DNA of 62,740 nucleotides, taken from positions 1 to 62,740 of the forward strand of contig PAJL01000108.1 in assembly GCA_002706045.1 (NCBI GenBank). The letters are read 5' to 3'. The position numbers were made by a program, and so were the translations under genes. This document shows, piece by piece, positions 8,214 through 17,964 of the stretch (positions are counted from its first letter, which is position 1; every line of letters starts with the position of its first letter). Source of the DNA: Flavobacteriaceae bacterium. GTDB taxonomy: Bacteria > Bacteroidota > Bacteroidia > Flavobacteriales > Flavobacteriaceae. Below the pieces are notes generated by a model. It ran no database searches. It had not been told where the DNA came from and was given only the letters and a program-made list of their open reading frames with translations.

Positions 8214-9178
8214 TAGTAGTAATTATTAACTAATAATCTTGCTTTAGTATCATCATCTATATCAAAGTCTGTGGCATCTAACACAATACCAGACACAAAC
8301 CTTGTTGGTGTTGGGAAACCTCTAAACTCTTGACCATCTGTTATTGCTGTTGGATCTGTTGCATTTTTTGGGTAATGCCATAAACCGTTTATTCTTACTT
8401 CTACATCTTCGTAGTTTATAGGTAAGCCTAAATGCAATGTATCTTCTACATCTATTTCAGCATCTAAAACACCTGTTATCGTTACTTTAACCTTATTAGT
8501 ATCTACTGTTGTAAACTCGGTAATTGTAGCACGAATATTTATGTTTTTGGTAGCATTGTAAATATTGAGATAGAAATTTTCAGTAGTTGCTAAGGATTGT
8601 GCTTTAGCTATAATTTCGCTGTATGGTACGTCGAAAATTAAATCCGTAATATCAGGATCATCATTTAAAACATAAATATAACCACTAACTAAACTTGTAT
8701 AATCAACGACTGCAGTATCTTTAAATCTTACCGTTTTTGTTTGCCATGCTTGGCTACTTTCTATTATTGCAACTTCATCTGCACTTAATTTTCTGTAATC
8801 GCTATAAGTCTGTGTGTTAGTATCTAATTTCTCAAAATAAGCATAGTCACCATCTGCTATGTCTGGAAAACCAAAGGCGTTTTCTACATACTGAATACGA
8901 CCTGTTGTTTGTTGACTTTGTTGCGTTAATAGCGGATTTGTACCGCTCATTGTATCATAATAATTCTCAACAAAGAGATTGTTTTCTTGTAGATATGCTA
9001 GTATTAACGTTAACGATGCTTTTTTATCTATACCACCTTGAGATATGTGTAAAAAATCTTCACCATTAAGACTTGAAGCTGATGTAAATAAAGGTATATT
9101 CTTAACGTTTGCTGCAAGCTGAGTTAAAAATGCATTAATGTTAGCAATTTGCTGTGTTATTTGTTGCTGCCAAGACAT
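8213..9178 (-). CDS. Tail fibre/baseplate protein
   Basis: I chose the ATG at 9178 (321 aa) because the TTG at 9184 lies in the promoter box. The protein has an N-terminal helix (QQQITQQIANINAFLTQL), a phage-fibre-like LFTSASSLNGEDFLHIS stretch, beta-rich middle domains and the C-terminal domain shared with 7561-7863. The late promoter box TATATTTG ends only three bases before the ATG, so its message may be leaderless. It is the first gene of the distal tail/lysis transcription unit. Confidence 0.65.
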   Translation of the reverse strand: MSWQQQITQQIANINAFLTQLAANVKNIPLFTSASSLNGEDFLHISQGGIDKKASLTLILAYLQENNLFVENYYDTMSGTNPLLTQQSQQTTGRIQYVENAFGFPDIADGDYAYFEKLDTNTQTYSDYRKLSADEVAIIESSQAWQTKTVRFKDTAVVDYTSLVSGYIYVLNDDPDITDLIFDVPYSEIIAKAQSLATTENFYLNIYNATKNINIRATITEFTTVDTNKVKVTITGVLDAEIDVEDTLHLGLPINYEDVEVRINGLWHYPKNATDPTAITDGQEFRGFPTPTRFVSGIVLDATDFDIDDDTKARLLVNNYY

Positions 9179-9181
9179 GTT

Positions 9182-9223
9182 CAAATATAGTTAAAATTCA
9201 ACTATTTAGAATGATTCTAAATA
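9182..9223 (-). promoter_or_regulatory. Late promoter with 21-bp palindromic operator
   Basis: On the minus strand a perfect Bacteroidetes -7 box TATATTTG (9189 to 9182) lies 14 bases after the palindrome ATTTAGAATGATTCTAAAT (9204-9222; one more pair extends it to 9203-9223). There is no TTTG -33 box at the right distance; the palindrome occupies that place. The same arrangement recurs at 24942-24985. I infer a site for a regulator of late transcription. Confidence 0.7.
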
Positions 9224-9269
9224 ATAAAGTGTTTAAATTTTTTTTAGCTTTTATCATTACTTTTACAAA

Positions 9270-9470
9270 ATGTTGTTATTCGTCATTATATTCTTTGTTG
9301 GTGGTGGTTACCTTTTGGGTAAAATCATTGCTTCATTTATTCCTGGTGAACCTAAGGACACCAACACTTTTATAACACATACACACGAAACACATAATCA
9401 TCTTCATATTGATAAAGAGACTTTGCAGTCGCTTATTGATAAGTCATATAATTCCCATCAGAATCAATAA
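9270..9470 (+). CDS. Small membrane protein with His-rich tail
   Basis: This 66-aa protein is one of the few plus-strand phage genes. It has an N-terminal transmembrane segment (about 2-24) and a hydrophilic tail containing THTHETHNHLHID and a short helix (KETLQSLIDKSY). It fills the gap between two minus operons and overlaps the 3' end of 9433-11481 by 38 bases. Similar His-rich short proteins occur in flavobacterial phages, from memory. Function unknown. Confidence 0.5.
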   Translation: MLLFVIIFFVGGGYLLGKIIASFIPGEPKDTNTFITHTHETHNHLHIDKETLQSLIDKSYNSHQNQ

Positions 9471-11481
9471 CTAAGTTTGATACTTCTAGGTTATCGTTAG
9501 TGTCTAATAGTTGTTCGTCTCTATTTAAATAAGCTCTACCTCTAGATTTTAACATTGGTAATCTTACTTCGTATAGGTTGCTTTCTTCTAAAGGACCTTC
9601 TTTTTCTATTTCACCATTTTTAATGTAATATGTGCCGTTAATTATCACTACCTCGTTACTCGCTTGCTCTACAATTAATCTGTAAATTTCTTTGGTTACT
9701 GGTCCTATAATGAAAAGATTAGTTTCATGTAATGAGCCTGAGACTAATCCGCTAGAAGTATCACCTTTATTAACTTCGCTTTCTTGGTCGTAACCACCTT
9801 CAATATTAATAATTGGCAAACGTGCTTTTTGTTGAATTCCACTTGCATAAAAAACATCGGTGTTATCTATGCCGTAGCTTATCATTTCAATAGTGTTTTT
9901 TTGTTCTGTTTTTACGTTTTGGTATTCCGATAGCCAAACTTTTGTAGGGAAACGATCATCGGTTTCAGTTATTTGAACTTGAAAACATGTATTATTATAA
10001 CTAGCCATTACGATGTTGAATTCATGCACTTCAAACTTTTGTCTGTTATAAATAGATTTTACAATAATATTTGTAGTTGCACCGCCTGAGTAAATAGCAT
10101 TAATTACTAAAACTTCAGCTTGTAAATCTTCATCATATAAAGTGTTAACGATTTGATACCATGCCGAATCTATACTAAAGTAATTACCAATAACGCCCCA
10201 TTCTGGTAAACCACCATTAAGAAGATAATCTGTGTCTGTATCTACATCTGTATCATAGTCGTAAAGATTACCGGATAAAAAGTAAACGCCTGTTTGTCCG
10301 TTGCCTAGATCATAACTTATAGCATCTCTTGCATCTTTTCGGCCTATGTTTTCAGTTAATTGAAATATTGAAACAACATCTTCTGTACCATCTTGTTTTA
10401 AAACCTTTACTTCTATATTTTCATAGTTAGACCATAATTGATTTGGTATAGTATCGCAACTGTTCCATGCTTGACTTTCTTTATAGGCTAGCCTTTGGTT
10501 ACGTGCAAAAGCTTGAAAACTTAATGTATTTTCATCATTAACAGATGCTCCACAAGGCTCAAATGTTTCTTGAGTTGCAAAACGTATAGAGTTGCTTTTA
10601 CTGATGTATGAAAATGGATCTGTAATGTTATTGGCATCTACAACAAATGTTTTACTAGCAATGCAACCAAATCCATCACGAACGTAAGCTGTATAGTCAC
10701 CATTTTCTAAACCAGAAAACACATTTGAAGATTGCCAATCTGTATTATTCAATGAATATTCAACATCACCTAAGTCACCAATAAGATTGACTAAAGATAT
10801 TGTTGCTGTACCACCGTTTGGTGAACTATTAGAAACTATACTTATATTTTCAGTATTAAATAAAGAAATAAAAGACAATGTATTGCTACTTACTAACTGC
10901 TCATCATCTAAGTTTACCCAAACTCTAAATCCTGCACCTCTTGGTCTTTCAAAATAAAATGGATTTGATGTTATAGGTATAACTGTTTCATCATCACTAA
11001 AATAATAAGACGTAGCTTCTATACTTGTTGTTACTTCGACTCTATAATGTGTACATGGTGTGTTTTCTGTAGCTTCTAAAAATTGTATGTCATCTATAGT
11101 AAGGACATCGCCAGTGTAATTTTCTATTAATTCAGTAACATTGGTGCTGTCGTCTATTGGATTATTAAAGTCACTATGGTTATAAAAATTTGAGAAATCT
11201 AAATTTGGGTTATTAGATTCTATGACTACCACATTATCTGTTCTACTTATTTCATATTGATTAGTAGCATTAAAATCTAAATTAAAAGCTGTTAGAAAAT
11301 TAATAGCTGAGCGTTCTCCAGAAATACCTGTTGGTGTACCTTGAGTTACTTGTTTAGATTGTAACCTTTGAAAAACCCATGTTTCGTAAATTTCTAAGCT
11401 TAGAACTGATGTAGAAAACCCTATACGCTCATTTATAGCTAAATCATCGTTGAATGTTAATGTTATTTTTGAAAAACCCAT
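9433..11481 (-). CDS. Baseplate/tail-tip protein with SprB-like repeat
   Basis: The 682-aa protein lies directly after the distal-tail protein in the position of a tail-tip or fibre component. Most of it is beta-rich. Residues about 213-282 match the SprB/gliding-adhesin Ig-like repeat pattern: YSLNNTDWQSSNVFSGL, then NGDYTAYVRDGFGC, then a final strand. Such repeats are usual in Bacteroidetes surface adhesins, so this may be a host-derived binding module. No catalytic motif is seen. Confidence 0.65.
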   Translation of the reverse strand: MGFSKITLTFNDDLAINERIGFSTSVLSLEIYETWVFQRLQSKQVTQGTPTGISGERSAINFLTAFNLDFNATNQYEISRTDNVVVIESNNPNLDFSNFYNHSDFNNPIDDSTNVTELIENYTGDVLTIDDIQFLEATENTPCTHYRVEVTTSIEATSYYFSDDETVIPITSNPFYFERPRGAGFRVWVNLDDEQLVSSNTLSFISLFNTENISIVSNSSPNGGTATISLVNLIGDLGDVEYSLNNTDWQSSNVFSGLENGDYTAYVRDGFGCIASKTFVVDANNITDPFSYISKSNSIRFATQETFEPCGASVNDENTLSFQAFARNQRLAYKESQAWNSCDTIPNQLWSNYENIEVKVLKQDGTEDVVSIFQLTENIGRKDARDAISYDLGNGQTGVYFLSGNLYDYDTDVDTDTDYLLNGGLPEWGVIGNYFSIDSAWYQIVNTLYDEDLQAEVLVINAIYSGGATTNIIVKSIYNRQKFEVHEFNIVMASYNNTCFQVQITETDDRFPTKVWLSEYQNVKTEQKNTIEMISYGIDNTDVFYASGIQQKARLPIINIEGGYDQESEVNKGDTSSGLVSGSLHETNLFIIGPVTKEIYRLIVEQASNEVVIINGTYYIKNGEIEKEGPLEESNLYEVRLPMLKSRGRAYLNRDEQLLDTNDNLEVSNLVIDSDGNYMTYQ

Positions 11482-13772
11482 TATATAGCTGATTTTATTA
11501 AGGTAAACTGACCTTTACCGTTAGGTTTTATACTTATTATTTTTCCTTTTTCGAGTTCACCAAACTCATTTTTAAACTCTATTTTACCGTAGATATTCGG
11601 TATTTTATCACCATTTGCTAATACTGTGTAACCTTCTATTTTTTTTATAAGTTCACGGTCAACGGTAAATTCAAAACTTATTTCTTCAGGTATATCTCTT
11701 GCTTGTTCTAAATCTGCATTTGGTATGTTACCGTTTTCAGAATAAGCGTTGTTTCCTATGGATTGTATCGTTACTTGGCTTTTTCCTGTTGAGCTTCCGA
11801 ATATGATACTATCGTAAGGGTACTGTTTTAAACCTGCGTTTAACTTATAGCCATGTTTTAGTAACAATTGCACTGGCGACCAAAGGAAATTATACGAGCT
11901 GTCAGGATCAAACATTCCTACAGGCTCAACTTCTAAAACATCTTGCCACGTCTTTAGTTCTAATATATCCGTTGCGCTCGGTTTTACATCATGTGCCCAG
12001 ATATCTAAATCACCACTTTGATCTGTTGTTGGTGCTGTAATTTTGTTGCGTCGTCTTATAATTTCTTCACCGTAAGGATCCCATCTGTATTTTGCTGTTT
12101 TTTTGTACTCATTGGCAACACCTTCTATAATAGTAGTGAAGTTGGCTTGTGTGTTAGTTTCTTGTAAACCCATTACTTCTTCATAGTCGCCACCTTTATC
12201 TGAGCCTATGGTAATAGATGAATAATAATAATCTTCATTTACCTTACGTTCTACATTTTTTACCTGTTGGTATTCAAAAGTTCCATTGACTTCTTTTCCT
12301 AGTCTTATAGTGACGTTGTTATTATTGAAGTACTTAGAATCTTCAACAATGATACGTTCCTTAAATCCTATACGTTCTATTCCTAAACCGATATTATGTA
12401 ATACTTCTAAACTTTCAAAGGCATCTAAAAACGATGTAGCAAAAGGTTTGTAAAGTTCATCTTCTGCGGTAAACTGTCTTATCCAATGGCCATGAGCAAA
12501 AAAAGTATAAGCCCCTGGACCATCTACTGCATAACCTCTATCGACACGACCATAATAACTAGATTTAAAATTGGTTTTGTCGCCTGTCATAATTTCAACC
12601 AAACGTTCTAAAAGTTCATAAGCTAGTAATCCATTAGTTAAAGTTGGCTCATAGTAGCTATCTTCTTCTATTTTTAGATTTGAAACAATATTTTGGGCAT
12701 AGCATCTTACACCTGCATTTACATCAACATACATATCCGACTGCAATAAACACTCAAGTGCCATACTTTCACCTTCTAATAATTCTATTTGTGTTGTATA
12801 ACTTCCTGCAATTGGAATAGTGAAAGATGGATAAACTGCATCGAAATCAGATGGTAAATTACCTAAAGACACACCACCATCTACCAAATCACCATCTACA
12901 CCTTCACCTGATGATCTTAATTCATAAATTACCCTACGTTCTTTAACATTATAGTTTGCACCTTCATCATAAACAGTTAAACACACTTGGTATCTACACC
13001 ATTGTACATTTTCGTATTGTTGGAAATAAGCATCGAAATTAAAATCTAATGATATATCCATTAAACGCGTTCTATCATTCAGTGCATAAAACATCATGCC
13101 TGTTGTACCTTGTAACTCATTACTGGTACTATTTAAAAACACACTATTTGCTAAATCGTGTGATTGACCTGTTAATTGTAAAGGAATACCACAAACTTGT
13201 GCTCTTGTACTACCATCGTTAGATTGTACTCTACATTTAGCTTCATTGTTAACATTATCTGTGCTAAAATCTGTTTCTAAAAAAATACGTCTGCCAGGTA
13301 GATTTAATTTTTTTACCTCTAATTCTGGTATTGGTTTACCTGTGTAAGTCTCGGTACGCTCTAATTCTACTTTGTCTTTTCGTCTGGCTTTTAATGTGTT
13401 TTCTAATCCACCAGATTCAAACTTCATAGATACGACGTTATCTCTAAATTCCCATGAGCGCATAGATAAAAACCCTCCATAATCTCTTTGCCAAACCAAC
13501 TGATTATCTAAAGCATTTTTGACTAAACGACCTTTGGCATTAATGCCTTGTGTGGCTCTAAGATTATTTATCCAGTCTTTGGCAGTGCCTTTAAATCGTA
13601 ATGCATTAGAAAATTTTGCAAAAATACCTTCGTAATCTTCATTACGCGCATATTCTTTTTCATCTTCATTCCAACCTATAACATCATCTGAAGGTATAGG
13701 TAGGTTTCCAATGCTTGTATTTTGAAGCTCGTAATATACTCTGTCGTTATATGCTGTATCTATATTACTCAT
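11481..13772 (-). CDS. Large distal-tail/baseplate protein
   Basis: It is placed immediately downstream of the tape measure, where siphophages encode Dit/Tal-type tail proteins. I prefer the ATG at 13772 (763 aa), which overlaps the tape-measure stop as TAATG; a GTG at 13778 is the alternative. The protein is beta-rich, and its N-terminal part speaks of segments of DNA-independent tail hub type (WEFRDNVVSMKFESGG). No domain can be assigned firmly by eye. Confidence 0.6.
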   Translation of the reverse strand: MSNIDTAYNDRVYYELQNTSIGNLPIPSDDVIGWNEDEKEYARNEDYEGIFAKFSNALRFKGTAKDWINNLRATQGINAKGRLVKNALDNQLVWQRDYGGFLSMRSWEFRDNVVSMKFESGGLENTLKARRKDKVELERTETYTGKPIPELEVKKLNLPGRRIFLETDFSTDNVNNEAKCRVQSNDGSTRAQVCGIPLQLTGQSHDLANSVFLNSTSNELQGTTGMMFYALNDRTRLMDISLDFNFDAYFQQYENVQWCRYQVCLTVYDEGANYNVKERRVIYELRSSGEGVDGDLVDGGVSLGNLPSDFDAVYPSFTIPIAGSYTTQIELLEGESMALECLLQSDMYVDVNAGVRCYAQNIVSNLKIEEDSYYEPTLTNGLLAYELLERLVEIMTGDKTNFKSSYYGRVDRGYAVDGPGAYTFFAHGHWIRQFTAEDELYKPFATSFLDAFESLEVLHNIGLGIERIGFKERIIVEDSKYFNNNNVTIRLGKEVNGTFEYQQVKNVERKVNEDYYYSSITIGSDKGGDYEEVMGLQETNTQANFTTIIEGVANEYKKTAKYRWDPYGEEIIRRRNKITAPTTDQSGDLDIWAHDVKPSATDILELKTWQDVLEVEPVGMFDPDSSYNFLWSPVQLLLKHGYKLNAGLKQYPYDSIIFGSSTGKSQVTIQSIGNNAYSENGNIPNADLEQARDIPEEISFEFTVDRELIKKIEGYTVLANGDKIPNIYGKIEFKNEFGELEKGKIISIKPNGKGQFTLIKSAI

Positions 13773-16700
13773 TACCACTTAATGTTTTGAGAACGGAACA
13801 ACTGATAAGGAATGTCATATTTTTCATTTCTGATATTGACACCTAATTTTAAAGCCTTTACAGCTCTAGTATTGTTCTTTAATTCATCTACCATGTCGCC
13901 TGAGTATTTCTCAAAGGCTAATAAGGTTTCATAATGGTTTAGGTTATGTTTTTCGTGCGCTAAGCTCGTCATTATTGACGCTGATATCATTTGGTTTGAA
14001 AATTCATCTACACTTGGAATAACCTTAGTGTGTGGTGCAAGGTTTAGTGTTGCTCTTGTTTTTTGGATATATGGTTTTTTACCTGGTTCCATAATAACCT
14101 CTGGTCGTACTTCTGCAACTTCGGCCAATCCACCAGGATGATCTTCTGTTCCGTAACGGTATTTTGGGATAGGTTTAGCTAAAACCGCAGCTATTTGTGC
14201 TGCACCTAAACCTGCTACAAAAGTTGTAAGTAAACCTGCACTAATACCAAAATCGAACTTTGGCACTTGTGCCCAAATACCTAATATAGCTTGAGCAGTA
14301 TTTAAACCTATTTGAAATACAGATTGTGCTTTAGCAAATTTTGCAGCTTTAACCTGTTCGTCTCGTTTCTTTTTTTCTAAAGCTTCACGTCTTGCTTCAC
14401 GTTCTAATTCTAAGGCTTCACGCTGGCTTTCATCTTCACCAGCTAATTCTATTTGTCTGTCGTAGTATTCTTCTTGTGCATCTATTTGTTCATCGATACC
14501 TTGAATATTGGCATCAAAAACAGATTGTAATATATCACCAGTAACTGCACCAATAGAACCTATTTGAGATAATGTTCTTGAAACCTCATTGTATTTATCT
14601 ATAACCGCATCACCTGTACTTTCTGCTTTTTGAAGAAATGATGTAAATAGACTTTCAATATTTTGAGCATCCAAACCTAAACTATCTGCAATACTTTGTG
14701 AGGATTGCGATAATAGTTGTTGTTTCATATCAAACAAACGCTGTTCGGCTTCTGCTTGTCGTTCTGCGTTGGCTATGGCATTATCAGTCTGTTCGTCACT
14801 TAATGCAATCTTAGCATCTGCAAGCATTTGTTCTAATGCGATACGTTGCTCAGGATCTAGCATTGGATTTGCCAGTTCTTTTTCTATGACTGCTATTTGA
14901 TTGTTTAGGCGTTCCTCTGCTGCGTTACGTTCTATTTGGGTAACTTCATCTTCATAGGCTTGTATGCGTGCCAAACGCGCTGGACCGTTAAGCGTTTCTA
15001 AATCTGTTCTAAGACGTGCCTGAGCTTCATTGATACGCTTATTAGTTGCATCTTGCTGTAACTGGTTTTCGGCTTCAATTCTGGCTTTTGTCTTTTCAAA
15101 ACTATCTTGTAGAATACCTTGAACGTTATCTTCACGCTCACGTATTAACGCATCGTAATCATCTGAATAAGCTTCGTTAATTCGTGTTATTTCGTCCGTT
15201 CTGCCTTTTGCTAGTTTTATAGCACGGTCTCGCTCTAACTGTAAAAGTTCTATTGATTTGTTGGTGTAGTTAACTGAAGCTGCTAATCGCTTTGATGTAG
15301 TTTCGCTATCACTATCCAATATACGTTTTTGTGCATCTGCTTGAGATTGTAAACGTTGTTTGTCTAGGTTGAATGCGTCTTGTTCTAGTTGCTTTTTTCT
15401 TTGCTCTAAAGCCTTTTGTTCTTTATCTGTTAATAGTCCTGTAGCATTTGCATTTTTAGTTTTAGCTGCGGTATTGGCTGCAAACAAAGCATTGATTTCT
15501 TCTAATGTTGTACCCATATTTTCTTCTAGTCGCAACATTAAATCCTGTTGTTCAGTCAATTCTTTATTAACTCTATTTTGTCTTATTTTAGTAGAAATGG
15601 TTTTACCTATATCACTATTTAAAGACTGTAAGGCTTTTGCTTCACTATTTAAAGCAGTTCTAACACCTGTACGTTGGCTCTCGCTAAACCTTGCATTTAC
15701 TTCTAATGCTTCAGTTACTGCATCAATACGCTCTTGATAGGACTTATTAGTTAAATCAATAGATCCTTTTAAAACGGTGTTATTGATTCTAATGATTTCT
15801 TTGTCTACTTCAACTTGTGCTTTAGCTTGTCTAAAGGCTTCTTTACCGGACTTCTGTAAGAGTTCTTCAATGGTTTCTTGCTGTTGTTGTAGTGCAATTC
15901 TTTTAATATAAAGTTGGTTAACTTCTGCAAGTGCTGTAGATAAACTTTCGTTGTCTGTTTTTTCATCATTAAGAAACTGAAGAAATGCTGGATATTGCGT
16001 TTTTAAGTTTCCAATTAATCGCTCACGTTCTTCGTTGGATGTGTTAACGTCAGTTATTTTATTAACTAATAAGTTAAGTTCGGTTTGCTCTTTTTCAATT
16101 TCGGTTACTAAAGTTTTTGTAGGTGTGATAACATCTAAGATATTACGACCTAAATCGTACATAGCATCACTAGCTTTAGCAACTAATCCCTTACCTATTG
16201 CTAACTGAAAATTCTGATATGCTGCATTAAATTTCTGTTGAGAGTTACCAGCATCATCTAAAACGCTTCCAGCTTCTGCAATTTCTCTTTTGGCAATGTT
16301 TGCAACTGCCTGAACAAAGTCTGGTGTTTTTTCGAGTTCGGCATTTAGTTCGGTTGCGGATATACCTAAGTTGTCAATTCTTAGTTTAGATTCTTTAGAT
16401 AGACCTTCTACAAGTGAAGATTGTAATTGCTCTATACTTTGACCTGTTTGCGCTGCTCTTACTGCTAAAAACTCAAACAAAGTATCTGATTCTTCTAATG
16501 ATAGATTGAAGTTGTCGAAATCCACAAGGGCTTTCTTTATATCCAAATCAGACAACAACCCTCTTGTTGATGCTTTAACACGCTCAAAGGCATCTACACC
16601 AGTATCGCCTAATCTATCAAAGGCAAACTCAACACCTTTGGCTTCAATTGCTAATTGTCTGGCTTCTTTTGCAAAATTAAAGGCTTCACGCAGTCCAAAT

Positions 16701-17374
16701 CCTGCACCAATTAATGGTAAAAATGATTTGATAGATTTTATTGCACCACTAAAAAACTTAGGATAGTTACCGACGTTTTCTTGAAATTGTCCTGTACTTT
16801 TTTTAATCGCTTGGACTTTCTTGTTATATTCTTCAAATAGTTTGGTAGATTCCCTTAGTTCTTTTTGCTCTTGGTCGCTTAGTTTTTTTCCTAGTGCTAA
16901 CTTAGCTTGTAGTTCTTGTACTGACTTACGAGCCTTATCGCGTTCATTTGTCAAACGACCCATAAACGTTAGGTTTCGTTTTATCTCTAGGTTTTGAAGT
17001 CTTAATGTTTCTCTTGCTTCAATATTTTGTTTGTTGGTTTGGGTGTTAACGTTCTGTAATCTGTTAGTGGTACGTAATAGACTTGCTAATGACTTTTGAC
17101 GTTCTTCATCTACTTTGGCTAATGCTTTACCTTGATCTTCGTAAGCTTTTGTGGCTGTTTGGGTAATTTGTATTTGTTTGGTTTGTAACGTATTTAATTG
17201 CTTAGTATCTGACGCACCTTGAATCTGTTTGTAAAGTGAAAATAGTTCTTTTGAGGACTTTATAAGTTCGTTATTTTTATCAATAGCGATTTGCAGGTTT
17301 CTTGCATACTCAGGACCCCAATTTAAACCTTCATCGGTTATTATGTCTTTTCTTGTTATTTGACCTTCCGCCAT
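13772..17374 (-). CDS. Tail tape measure protein
   Basis: The 1200-aa, strongly helical protein determines tail length and is ejected through the tube during infection. Long coiled-coil stretches cover about 30-200 and 560-960. Hydrophobic segments lie near 205-235 (SFLPLIGAGFGL) and 1055-1090 (GLLTTFVAGLGAAQIAAVLA). Its size and its position between the assembly-chaperone-like gene and the distal tail gene are typical. The C-terminal third contains a GTEDHPGGLAEVAEVRPEVI segment common in Bacteroidetes tape measures. Confidence 0.88.
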   Translation of the reverse strand: MAEGQITRKDIITDEGLNWGPEYARNLQIAIDKNNELIKSSKELFSLYKQIQGASDTKQLNTLQTKQIQITQTATKAYEDQGKALAKVDEERQKSLASLLRTTNRLQNVNTQTNKQNIEARETLRLQNLEIKRNLTFMGRLTNERDKARKSVQELQAKLALGKKLSDQEQKELRESTKLFEEYNKKVQAIKKSTGQFQENVGNYPKFFSGAIKSIKSFLPLIGAGFGLREAFNFAKEARQLAIEAKGVEFAFDRLGDTGVDAFERVKASTRGLLSDLDIKKALVDFDNFNLSLEESDTLFEFLAVRAAQTGQSIEQLQSSLVEGLSKESKLRIDNLGISATELNAELEKTPDFVQAVANIAKREIAEAGSVLDDAGNSQQKFNAAYQNFQLAIGKGLVAKASDAMYDLGRNILDVITPTKTLVTEIEKEQTELNLLVNKITDVNTSNEERERLIGNLKTQYPAFLQFLNDEKTDNESLSTALAEVNQLYIKRIALQQQQETIEELLQKSGKEAFRQAKAQVEVDKEIIRINNTVLKGSIDLTNKSYQERIDAVTEALEVNARFSESQRTGVRTALNSEAKALQSLNSDIGKTISTKIRQNRVNKELTEQQDLMLRLEENMGTTLEEINALFAANTAAKTKNANATGLLTDKEQKALEQRKKQLEQDAFNLDKQRLQSQADAQKRILDSDSETTSKRLAASVNYTNKSIELLQLERDRAIKLAKGRTDEITRINEAYSDDYDALIREREDNVQGILQDSFEKTKARIEAENQLQQDATNKRINEAQARLRTDLETLNGPARLARIQAYEDEVTQIERNAAEERLNNQIAVIEKELANPMLDPEQRIALEQMLADAKIALSDEQTDNAIANAERQAEAEQRLFDMKQQLLSQSSQSIADSLGLDAQNIESLFTSFLQKAESTGDAVIDKYNEVSRTLSQIGSIGAVTGDILQSVFDANIQGIDEQIDAQEEYYDRQIELAGEDESQREALELEREARREALEKKKRDEQVKAAKFAKAQSVFQIGLNTAQAILGIWAQVPKFDFGISAGLLTTFVAGLGAAQIAAVLAKPIPKYRYGTEDHPGGLAEVAEVRPEVIMEPGKKPYIQKTRATLNLAPHTKVIPSVDEFSNQMISASIMTSLAHEKHNLNHYETLLAFEKYSGDMVDELKNNTRAVKALKLGVNIRNEKYDIPYQLFRSQNIKW

Positions 17375-17376
17375 GA

Positions 17377-17964
17377 TTACTTACGTTTATTTTTTTTAGC
17401 TTGTTCCCTTGCGGCTTTTAGCTTATCGTTAAATACTTTTTGAAGTGCATAGTATTGCGTTACTGTAATTTTGTTGGTGTCTGTATATTGTAGATTGGTA
17501 TAGCTTGAGTAACCTAAAATAACCTCGTCAATGTTGGTTGCTTTTTTGCCATTGTGTTTTGGTAATAAGGCTTCGAGTTCATCTATGAACATTAATAAGG
17601 CTTGACTTTCATTATTGATGGTTTCTAAATCATCTATGAAAGTATCTTCGGTTAACTTAAATCCGAACTCACGTAATTGGTTTTCGAGGTCTAAATCTCT
17701 ATCGAATTTTAAAGCTGCGATAGCAAACTGAATACCGTTGTACTGCGTTCTGTATTCTTCAATTTCCTTTAGCGTTCTAAAGGTTTTTTGTATTTGGTTG
17801 CTTGGATCTAATTCTTCAAATTGTGCCTTTAGGCTATCCCATATCTCATTTAGTTTTTTAAGGTTAAGGTCTTTCTTATCATTAGTCAATAAAGACACAT
17901 CACCAGAGCTTAAGATTTGGTAAAATGTTTTTAATGGGATAGTATCTAATGATGTATAGGTCAT
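17377..17964 (-). CDS. Possible tail assembly chaperone
   Basis: The 195-aa helical protein lies just upstream of the tape-measure gene, the usual place for a tail assembly chaperone. It contains a long helical middle (LNEIWDSLKAQFEEL onward) and a basic C-terminus. It overlaps the preceding gene by four bases (ATGA). The assignment is by synteny only. Confidence 0.5.
   Translation of the reverse strand: MTYTSLDTIPLKTFYQILSSGDVSLLTNDKKDLNLKKLNEIWDSLKAQFEELDPSNQIQKTFRTLKEIEEYRTQYNGIQFAIAALKFDRDLDLENQLREFGFKLTEDTFIDDLETINNESQALLMFIDELEALLPKHNGKKATNIDEVILGYSSYTNLQYTDTNKITVTQYYALQKVFNDKLKAAREQAKKNKRK

Noticed and set aside
9204-9222. Palindrome as a plain host Fur box
   Set aside because: The 7-1-7 shape fits, but both copies sit at the same distance from phage late promoters, so I report it as a late-promoter site and mention Fur/PerR only as an alternative.
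15360-15737. 125-residue open frame on the plus strand
   Set aside because: Antisense to the tape-measure coiled coil; composition (Leu, Ser, Cys rich) is that of a mirror frame.
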